Source of the DNA: Haematobia irritans
Taxonomy: Eukaryota; Arthropoda; Insecta; Diptera; Muscidae
Length of the DNA stretch: 64,000 nucleotides
Assembly (NCBI RefSeq): GCF_050003625.1
Contig: NC_134397.1
Span: 267,090,070-267,154,069, forward strand
Reading direction: 5' to 3'
Part shown: in pieces, positions 56,344 through 64,000 of the stretch
Position numbering within the stretch: position 1 is the stretch's first letter
How the letters are laid out: the number at the start of each line of letters is the position of its first letter
The notes under the pieces: model-generated
The model's input: the letters and a program-made list of their open reading frames with translations, nothing else
The model's database searches: none
What the model was told of the DNA's origin: nothing
Translations under genes and position numbers: made by a program

Positions 56344-56783
56344 CCAAAATTGAGTTATCTCTCCCAGCCAGATCTATACTAAAGGCTGTGGAAAGGTTCA
56401 TTCGCCCGAACCGAAACGTGTACAGTCCAGGCGTGCACCCAGAGAAGGAATATGATCACCTCAAACATGTTTTAAGAGCAAAATGTTATTTTTGGGTGGT
56501 GACCATGTAACATGGTTTTCGCAAACATGTTATTTTCTCGGAAATCATGTATCTGATTTCGGCAAGCAGGTTATATTTGACGAGAAAATAACATTTTAAT
56601 GACAAACATGTTACATGGTCACCATACAAAAAAAAAACATTTTGCTCTGGAAACATGTTTGTGGTGATCATATTCCTTCTCTGTGTGTGTATAGATTTGT
56701 ATCTGGCGTTTTCTTTTCAATGGCTCTATTAACCATGTTCTTTAATCTATATCGGTCCATAAAGCTCGAAAAATAATTGTATA
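56344..56783 (+). repeat. Second copy of the 55741-55925 loop, interrupted
   Basis: Matches TTGAGTTATCTCTCCCAGCC to CGAAAAATAATTGTATA almost exactly. Interrupted by a palindromic element at 56443-56698. The first copy gives the empty site CCAGGCGTGTATAGATTT. Confidence 0.85.
56443..56698. mobile_element. Palindromic MITE
   Basis: Ends CAGAGAAGGAATATGATCAC and GTGATCATATTCCTTCTCTG. The whole 250 bp is nearly self-complementary around AACATGTT motifs. The insertion leaves no clean target duplication. No coding capacity. Confidence 0.8.
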
Positions 56784-56855
56784 AGTAAACTAGAAATGTT
56801 CAATTTGATTTAGCGGTTGGCATAGGAACCAAAACGTCAATTTTTCAACTTTTTT

Positions 56856-58029
56856 TATACCCTCCACCATAGGATGCTCTAAGATCCCATAAAGTATATA
56901 TATTCTGGGTCGTGGTGAAATTCTTAGTCAATCTGAGCATTTTGGTACATGGTGTTAGTATATGGTGTCTAACAACCACGCAAAAATTGGTCCACATCGG
57001 TCCATAATTATATATAGCCCCCATATAAACCGACCCCTCGATTTGGTTTGTGGAGCCTCTATGAGAAGCAAATTTCATCCGATCCGACTGAAATTTGGTA
57101 CATGGTGTTAGTATATGGTCTCTAATGGCCATGCAACAATTGGTCCACATCGGTTCATAATTATATATAGCCCCCATATAAACCGATCACCAGATTTGAC
57201 CTCCGGAGCCTCTTGGAAGACCAAAATTCATCTGATTCAGTTGAAATTTGGTACGTGGTGTTAATATATGGCCTCAAACAGCCATGCAAAAATTGGTCGA
57301 AATCCTTCAATAATTATATATAGGCCCCATATAAACCGATCCCCAGATTTGACCTCCGGAGCCCCTTGGAAGAGCAAAATTCATCCGATTCGGTTGAAAT
57401 TTGGTATGTGATGTTAGTATATGGTATCCAACAACTATGCAGGAATTGGTTCATATCAGTCCATAATTATATATAGGCCCCATATAAACCGATCCCCATA
57501 CTTGACCTCTGGTGCCTTTTGGAGAAGCAAAATTCATCCGATCTGGTTGATATTTGGTACGTGGTGGTAGTATATGATATTTAGCAACCATGCCAAAAGT
57601 GTTTCATACCATTCCATAATCATATATAGCCCCCATATAAACAGATCCCGAGATTTAGTTTTGGAGCCTTTTGGAGGAGCAAATTTCATCCAAGTCAGTA
57701 GAAATTCGGTACATTGTGCTAGTATATGGCCGTTAACAACCATGCCTAACTAGGTCCATATCGGTCTATAGTTATATATAGCCCTCAGATAAATCGATCC
57801 ACAATCACACAAAAATTATTTGTAGACTTACCTATGCATTACTTTTTTGTCTAATATATACCACGTATGGACTAACTCACAATTTAGAAACCGATGTTAA
57901 GAAGTTTTAAGATACCACAAACCAAGTAATTCGATTGTGGATGACAGTCTTTCGTTGAAGTTTCTACGCAATCCATAGTGGAGGGTACATAAGATTCGGC
58001 CTGGCCGAACTTACGGCCGTATATACTTG
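56856..58029 (+). mobile_element. Helentron-like element, short (H8)
   Basis: TATACCCTCCACCATAGGAT to GGCCGTATATACTTG. Most of the 5' domain is deleted (TCTGAGCATTTTGGTACATG junction at 56938). Five to six units of about 153 bp, no 29-bp array. Shows the K2-free sequence of the 3' domain. Confidence 0.82.
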
Positions 58030-58972
58030 TTTAAATTTGGAAAAAGTAGATTTTTGAAAGGTCGAATTTTTAAAGTCTATTTTGGCTAACATCAAAAGTC
58101 GAAATTCAATTCTAGAAAAGATTGATTTCAACTTTCTACTTAGGGGTATTTTAAGACCATAACAAACACATATTTGGTTTATATTGGTGTAGCCCCATTA
58201 CGACCGATCTCTAGAGGTAACTTCTGGAATTTTCATACAATTTTCTGTAGTTTTAATTGGTATCTAATCCCATAGTTTTGAAAATATTATTGAATATGTA
58301 ATAAAAATTAAAATACTTATAAAAAAATTAATAAATTTTACCAAAATTTTAAAAATGGGCTAAATTCCGTTTGGTCCGACCATCGGACCAAATTTAAAAA
58401 TTAAAAATTTTTGGACCATTGGACCAAAATGGCAACGCTGATTGTGATATCAAAGTGGTACGTTGTAGTGAATTCTTGTCAAAAAAAGTGATTGTACCTG
58501 CTTTTTCGCTTTGTGCTATTTATTTCGCTTTGTGCCGTCTGACTTTTTGTTTGTGGCCACAAAAACAAATGGCACACAATTCACCACTGCCATACACCGA
58601 TCCCCCTTTTTTCTTGTGTTTGATATTTCCCATTATTCTATTGATTGGTTTAGTTTTTTCTCGCGTTTATTTTTTTAAATTTTTCATATATTTATATGAC
58701 CATACATACGAACGCCATAAAAGCTATTTGTCTCATTAAATATTTGCATCAGTGATGAGATATAGGTGAATCGATCAAGTAGTACAATAATCGATTGGTA
58801 GTGTTATCGGTACCTGGTTCGTATTCATTAAGGGGGTTCGCATGCTTGTTGCAAGTTGTACAACAATTTCTTTGGAAACTTTTGCGGATTTCGGATCGTA
58901 AATAACTACAAGTTGCACGATTTATATCGTATTAAGTAATTTACTGAAATATTGATTATCATCACATATTTG
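58030..58972. other. Mostly unassigned region
   Basis: Subfamily-2 Helentron fragment at about 58140-58230. Three similar GGACCAAATTT/GGACCAAAAT stretches at 58370-58430. An ORF at 58419-58739 would need a TTG start and has no recognisable domain; it has a hydrophobic stretch but I do not call it. Confidence 0.4.
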
Positions 58973-59860
58973 TATACCCTGCGTGCTACAGAACAGTGGA
59001 TATGTTTGAAACACCCTGAAGGAGACGAGATAGACATATGGTGTCAGAGAATGAAGCCGACCCATTTTTGTCGGCGGCGGCTGACACTAAAGTTTTACCT
59101 CTGGCGGAGGCGGCGGCTTGACGGCTAAGCCGATATAAATTTGTCCATTCGGCGGCGCACAATCATCCATTATAAAATAAATTTGAAGTTATTCGAATGG
59201 TAATGAGATTAGTTGTACTACCAATCTTACTATCAAATTTACATTTAGTTAAAATTTTCTGAGCTAAATATTTGCAAAAATTTTATAGCAGTTTGAAATT
59301 GATTGATTGTGGATGGAAAGTTCAACATTTTGGCAAAAATACTACAATTATTATTATATTTTTCTGAGTTAAATCGATATTTTTGATTAAGTGGCGGCTT
59401 AATTTGAGTCGAGATGAGTCGACACATTCGGCGGCGGCGTCGACTGGCAAAAAGTGGTCGGCGGCGACTGAAATCAGCGACACGACTCGGCGGCTTCATT
59501 CTCTGTATGGTGTCTTTGGCAATATTTCTCTGGATCGTCTGTCCGTGCGTCCACAGATTTTTGTAATCAAAGTCCAGTTCGCTGTTTTAGTTCAATCGAC
59601 TTCAAATTCGGCACATGTTTCTGGTTTTGGTCAGAACCCTATTGATTTTCGAAGAAATTGGTTCAAATTTAGATATAGCTCCCATATATATCCTTCTTCC
59701 TATATATATATGCACTTATATGGCCCCAGAAGCCAGAGTTTACCCTGATTTGTTTGAAATTTTGCAAAGGGAGTACAATTAGTAGTATATCCAAGTGCGC
59801 TACATTTGATTGAAATCGGTCCAGATTTAGATATAGCTCCCACATATACCCAAATTTTGG
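58973..59860 (+). mobile_element. Helentron-like element, subfamily 3, with hAT-like insertion
   Basis: TATACCCTGCGTGCTACAGA, GAAGGAGACGAGATAGACAT, then after the insertion GTGTCTTTGGCAATATTTC and ATATAGCTCCCATATATATC. The 3' end is missing. A subfamily-2 unit follows at 59862-60070. Confidence 0.7.
59045..59505. mobile_element. hAT-like non-autonomous element, CGG-rich
   Basis: TIR CAGAGAATGAAGCCG and CGGCTTCATTCTCTG; perfect 8-bp duplication TATGGTGT (59037-59044 and 59506-59513). Subterminal regions are full of CGGCGGCGGC and GTCGAC motifs; the core at 59160-59400 is AT-rich. No transposase. Reading frames over it are repeat-derived. Confidence 0.88.
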
Positions 59861-60359
59861 AAATCTAAAGGTATTTTAGGACCGTAAATAGGTATGTCCA
59901 ATATGGTATTCGTCGGTCTATGGTTTGCTATAGCCTACATATAGAACGACCCCCCGATTTGGGGTCTTGGGCTTCTAGAAACCGTTTGCAATGGACCGAT
60001 AAAAAGTAAATCCGTTACAATTTCGGGAAAATCGAATAATAACTACGGTTTTTATAAGCCCAAGGTCTCTAGTAGTACGATAGTAGTAGTAGTGTAGTGG
60101 TATCTTTATTTCAATTATAAATGTTTACAAGTTATTCGCAAAAATTTGTTAGCAGTTGATACAAAGACATACGGTTATGACAATAAGTCGTCAGCCAGTT
60201 TATACATATATGTACATATTTATCAATTTTAAGGGATTTATGCATATTATTTTAAAATAATTTCTAACAATATTCAGTAATTATTAACTTGCGGTATTGA
60301 AATGCGCTTGTTATATATTTTATAAGTTTCATCTATCATCTATCTCTCGTCCTCCCAAA

Positions 60360-61600
60360 ATGTCGGTAACTTCAGTCTCGTCAATGCCGGTATGTTAAAA
60401 ACCTGTAATCGATGGCTTCATAGTATGGGACATATTCCTAGGAAGTGTCATATCGTATCCTTCTCACCTAAATTACATAAAGTACATCGGTCTGTGTCAC
60501 TCAGATTTAGGATTTTCAGGTTGGCATTTAGGTAAGTTAGATCTACACGTGCTTTAAATATCTACCTAATCTGGTTCATATTAAAGTTTGAGTCAGGACT
60601 GACGCTGCAGTGCTTTTTGTAATGATTGTTCCTTGTAAGCCCGGGATATTTTATCCACCAATATGTTGAGTACGTAGCTCATATGAAGTTGAAATGTATA
60701 TAAATGGCTTTGTTCTAGGCCAGTTTCTATGTAAAGTGCATAGTTTGGTGCGGTTTCGGGCAAATTTAGTGCTAGTTTTAGAAAGAAGCGTTGTAGTTCA
60801 TCAACTGCTTCGAAATGTCCATATCCCCAAATTTGGCCAACACACGATTCAACAGACATATATAAGCTATATTTTTGTTTAAATGTTATATTTTTCTTAA
60901 ATGTTTCGTTTCTTTTCAAGAAGTTTTTCCACGTGGCATTGATAACACTCTTGCAACCGAATGTGTTTCGTGAACGTCATCCTTGGAGTTAGTACCACCC
61001 TTCTATATACAAACCTCCACACATTGAGTCATTCAAGTCATTGATGTAGAATGAGAACAGTAGTGGATATAAGACGCCCATGTTTTACACCTGCTTCAGT
61101 GTAAAAATATTCAGACAACTCCTCTCCAACCAAACGGCGGACTGTGTACATCTGTATACAGCGTCTATAATTTGTACACATTTGTAAGAGATCCCCATCG
61201 GGCAGAGTTTGTACAGAAGTAGCCTACGAGAAATCTTGTCAAAGGCGGCTCGGAATTCAACAAAGAAAACATAAACCTTTTTCTTTTCAGTGAGCTTATA
61301 ATGTATTATAGTTGATAGGTTATATATATTTACCATTGTGGAATAACCCATTCGGAATCCTGCCTGACACTCATCCAATATGTGGTTTTCCTCCGCCCAT
61401 TGCACTAGCTTTTCGTTTAGTATGCCCATAAATATTTTTGCAACACAGATCATGAATGAAATGCCTCAGTAGTTTGGCGGTTCATCCATTCTTCCTTTCT
61501 TATGAATAGGGAATATTATTGTCTTCAGGAATTCTTCATCCTACTCTCTGCGTATATTTTGTTATAAATATTAGCTAGTTGTTCCATGTACTCATCAGTG
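60360..61600 (-). pseudogene. LINE reverse transcriptase, fragments
   Basis: Minus-strand pieces in order. About 61500-61600 is a decayed block upstream of RT (EYMEQLANIYNKIYAE-like). 61085-61453 reads KIFMGILNEKLVQWAEENHI, DECQAGFRMGYSTMVNIYNL and VYVFFVEFRAAFDKISRRLL, the RT core, with the first catalytic Asp replaced (VEFRAAFD). 60593-60919 has SCVGQIWGYGHFEAVDELQR and LNLPETAPNYALYIETG, a post-RT domain. About 60430-60510 has RCTLCNLGEKDTI..HFLGIC, a CCHC-like zinc motif. The RT section with the catalytic FADD/YADD box is missing. A different lineage from the LINE at 27357. Inactive. Confidence 0.8.
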
Positions 61601-61639
61601 GCATAGATAAAAAATTCATATGATTCAAGGCCTCTATAT

Positions 61640-62000
61640 AGACCTATTTCACTTCTTGAGGGTATAGAAGGCGCATTGATCATGAAAATTGAATGCAACT
61701 AATAGTAAAATTTCCAGATTTCACTTTTCGTAATCATTTGAATATTGGAGTTAAAAATCTACAGATTTTAGATTTCAAATCAAGGTGATACTTCATCGTT
61801 TTCTTGCACACTTACAAGAGATGTTTGATTTGATTATAACTCTAAAACTCCAACAAAATGGTTTTTATAAATCCAGAATCTAATTTAGTCTTCATAGGTA
61901 AGATCTTTAAATTTGTCTTCGGGAATCGTACTACTATAACAGATCTGCTTAGGAGAATATCTGTCATCAAACCCCCCTGAAATTCTATTGCAATCAGCCC
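61640..62000 (+). mobile_element. Helentron-like fragment, subfamily 2 3' domain
   Basis: GAGGGTATAGAAGGCGCATT, TTAAAAATCTACAGATTTTA, TCATCAAACCCCCCTGAAAT, as in 16900-16970 and 41570-41800. No termini. Confidence 0.6.
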
Positions 62001-62209
62001 ACAGATTTATTTCGGCTACGGGCTTTTCACCTGAAATTTAATAAACTACTCGAGCTCCTGCAACAAGGATGTAAACAGCGATATGTGATTATTTCAACAC
62101 GATTATATTGTGGTTGCAAAAAAAAAAATTATATAAACCTTTGATCTTAAAATATTTGTGGCTGTTGATTTATGTACATATAAAAAAATCGCAAAAATGT
62201 TGGTGGTTT

Positions 62210-62215
62210 TTTATT
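62210..62215 (-). terminator. Poly(A) signal of the active-type protease
   Basis: AATAAA on the minus strand about 85 nt after the stop codon of the gene at 62300-63076. Confidence 0.5.
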
Positions 62216-62299
62216 AACTTTGAAATTTTGCTTTTTTTTTTCTTTGTATCCAAAGTTAACTCATCTTGTCGAATCTTGGGAAATAAAGAAAAAATACCA

Positions 62300-63076
62300 C
62301 TAAGCACTTGCCAAATTGGCCATGGCATTATTTATGAATGTCGAAACAGCCAATGTACCAACATAAATACCAGGATATTCAATACGGGCACAACCAACTG
62401 CTCTTGAAACAATACCACATAATTTACCATTGCTTACAGCAGGACCACCAGAATCACCAAAGCAATGATCTTTCAAGCCAGCTTTCGCAGCACAGAACAT
62501 CGTTTCGGGTAGCTTGAAGATATTTTTGTAATAATCAGCACACGATTGACGTGTCAGTATGGGTACAAAAATCGTGTGCAATTCTCCAGTAGGATTTTTA
62601 GCAAACTCGCTCTTTAGACCATACCCAGAAACCTGCATTATTTGACCAACTTTAAGGGGAACATCATTTAAGGGTATTGTTGCAATATCATCACCTTCCA
62701 TGGGAGATTCCAATTTCATGACAGCAACATCCATTTTAGGATTTTCCTCTGAATAGGCCTTGGGTCTGGAAATTTTGACTACCTTACGACTGACACCTGC
62801 ATCGCTGAGAGTTGAGGCACCACCAACTACTGTTATTTCAGGAGCTTTGCTATCCACTAAACAATGAGCAGATGTCAGCACCATATCCTCTGCAATCAAT
62901 GAGCCAGCACATATAAATTCTTCGTCTTTCCATAGTTGAACCAAATATGGAGCGTTGGATATGGGTATAATGTCACCGCCTACAATGCGAGCAAAATCCT
63001 CTACCGCAACTATAGCAGAAGGAAAAAGCACAAGGCAGAGTGTTGCACAAATATATCTAAAACTTTTGAGGGCCAT
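62300..63076 (-). CDS. Secreted trypsin-like S1A serine protease (triad intact)
   Basis: 258 residues, single exon. Signal peptide about 1-24 (ICATLCLVLFPSAIVA), short propeptide VEDFAR, activation site Arg30/IVGG31. Catalytic His71 (LTSAHC), Asp116 (MDVAVMKL), Ser209 (CFGDSGGP). Asp203 in LKDHC is at the S1-pocket position giving Arg/Lys preference. Six conserved Cys form the usual three insect disulfides; Cys220 (GKLCGIV) has no obvious partner. Unusual: the pocket wall, usually SWG, reads SRA (Trp215 to Arg, Gly216 to Ala in chymotrypsin numbering), which may narrow substrate choice. Probably a secreted digestive or reproductive-tract trypsin; tissue unknown. Best model here for the ancestor of the three inactive paralogs. 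Confidence 0.94.
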   Translation of the reverse strand: MALKSFRYICATLCLVLFPSAIVAVEDFARIVGGDIIPISNAPYLVQLWKDEEFICAGSLIAEDMVLTSAHCLVDSKAPEITVVGGASTLSDAGVSRKVVKISRPKAYSEENPKMDVAVMKLESPMEGDDIATIPLNDVPLKVGQIMQVSGYGLKSEFAKNPTGELHTIFVPILTRQSCADYYKNIFKLPETMFCAAKAGLKDHCFGDSGGPAVSNGKLCGIVSRAVGCARIEYPGIYVGTLAVSTFINNAMANLASA

Positions 63077-63105
63077 CTTTGGAGAATGAACTTCTTTCTA
63101 TTCTT

Positions 63106-63172
63106 AGGAATGATCAACAGTCGCTTGGGTTTTATATGAATTTAGTTTGAAAGCACAGTGGAAGATATTTAT
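63106..63172 (-). promoter_or_regulatory. Core promoter of the active-type protease
   Basis: Shared 20-bp box on the minus strand at 63153-63172, TATAAAAC at 63129-63136, then the common leader ending TTCATTCTCCAAAGATG. No clear TCAG initiator. Confidence 0.7.
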
Positions 63173-63348
63173 GGCATAGCGTGGACTAAGAAAATATAAT
63201 CCGTGGGTCGATATGTACCCCCAAAACTCGCCCTAATGATCCTTTTGGTTTAAAGAGTTTTTGACAAGAGGCATATCCAGATGGCTACCTATCAAATGAT
63301 GAAACTTTTATTACTAATAATGTAACCTTCTATTCTAATAAATATTTT

Positions 63349-64000
63349 TATACCCTGCGCCACACTGTGGATTATTATAAGTTAGTGCATATGTTTGCAA
63401 CACCCAGAAGGAGACGAGATAGACACATGGTGTCTTTGGCAAAAATGCTCAGGGTGGGCTCCTGAGTCGATATAGCTGTCCATGAATACATTTTCGTAAT
63501 CAAAGTCTAGGTCGCAGTTTTAGTCCAATCGACTTAAAATTTGGCACAAGGTTGTGTTTTGGCTCAGAATAGAACCCTATTGATTTTGGAAGAAATCGGT
63601 AGAGATTTAGATATAGCTCCCATATATATCTTTCCCCCGATATGGACTCATACGGACCCAGAAGCTAGAGTTTTACACCAATTTGGTTGAAATTTTGCAA
63701 TAGGAGTACAATTAGTAGTGTAGCCAAGTGTGCCAAATTTTATTGAAATCGGTTCAGATTTAGATATAGCTCCTATATATATCGTTCGCCCGATTTACAC
63801 TCATATGAACACAGAGGCCTATTATTTGCTCCGATTTAGTATTTGCACAGGGAGTAGAATTAGCATTTTCGCTATGCGTTCCAAATTTAGTTGAAATCGG
63901 TTCAGATTTAGATATAGCTCCCATATATATGTTTTTCTGTTTTCGACAAAAATGGTCAAAATACCAACATTTTCCTTGTAAAATCGCCTCTGCTTAGTCG
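63349..64000 (+). mobile_element. Helentron-like element, subfamily 3, 5' part
   Basis: TATACCCTGCGCCACACTGT start, CACCCAGAAGGAGACGAGAT, units with GATTTAGATATAGCTCCCAT. Runs off the window end. Confidence 0.75.

Noticed and set aside
58419..58739. 106-codon frame with a hydrophobic stretch
   Set aside because: Needs a TTG start, no homology recognised, sits in repeat-rich DNA.
59383..59748. 121-codon frame rich in Ser/Arg
   Set aside because: Lies across the end of an hAT-like element and a Helentron; composition follows the CGG motifs.

Overview
This window is AT-rich nuclear DNA of a higher fly. The evidence is trypsin-family genes with insect core promoters, mariner, DD37E and DD41D (rosa-like) transposons, tRNA-headed SINEs, and dense DINE-1/Helentron-like repeats of the style found in muscid genomes (house fly, stable fly and horn fly type). 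The species cannot be fixed from sequence alone. I see no bacterial, viral or organellar genes. The only intact host genes I recognise are four intronless, secreted S1A (trypsin-fold) genes; nearly everything else is mobile-element DNA.

Genes. Two near-identical copies lie on the plus strand (21393-22121 and 31906-32634, three residue differences). A third, diverged copy is on the minus strand (43431-44153) and a fourth is on the minus strand (62300-63076). Only the fourth keeps the zymogen cleavage site with IVGG and the His/Asp/Ser triad. The other three have lost the activation peptide, the catalytic His and the catalytic Ser, and the third has also lost the Asp, so they look like secreted pseudo-proteases. 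All four share the same promoter layout: a 20-bp box, a TATA box about 40 bp downstream, a start region about 30 bp further on, and an identical 5' leader.

Layout. 1-5900: nested small DNA transposons, a SINE and a mariner. 5930-8629: a complete Helentron-like element with two MITEs inside. 10165-17140: Helentron-like DNA broken up by hAT-like, tRNA-bearing (T), DD37E and K elements. 18043-26409 (copy A) and 31318-36943 (copy B): a segmental duplication carrying the two near-identical genes. Comparing A with B gives clean empty/filled sites for three element families. 27357-28980: a decayed LINE. 29090-31108: a mariner interrupted by a DD37E element. 36944-42882: Helentron, DD41D, mariner and DD37E pieces. 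43390-45130: third gene. 45371-49800: a four-level nest (Helentron containing DD37E, which contains a Helentron and a DD41D). 50891-58029: SINEs, Helentrons, a DD41D copy and a large perfect inverted repeat. 58973-61600: Helentron with an hAT-like insertion, then LINE fragments. 62300-63076: active-type protease. 63349-64000: start of another Helentron-like element.

Family letters (H Helentron-like; T tRNA-bearing; Y, K and Z for TIR MITE families; S2 second tRNA-like repeat; R DD41D; M mariner; D37 DD37E) are local labels of mine, not database names. Boundaries come from terminal motifs, target duplications and comparison of copies within this window.
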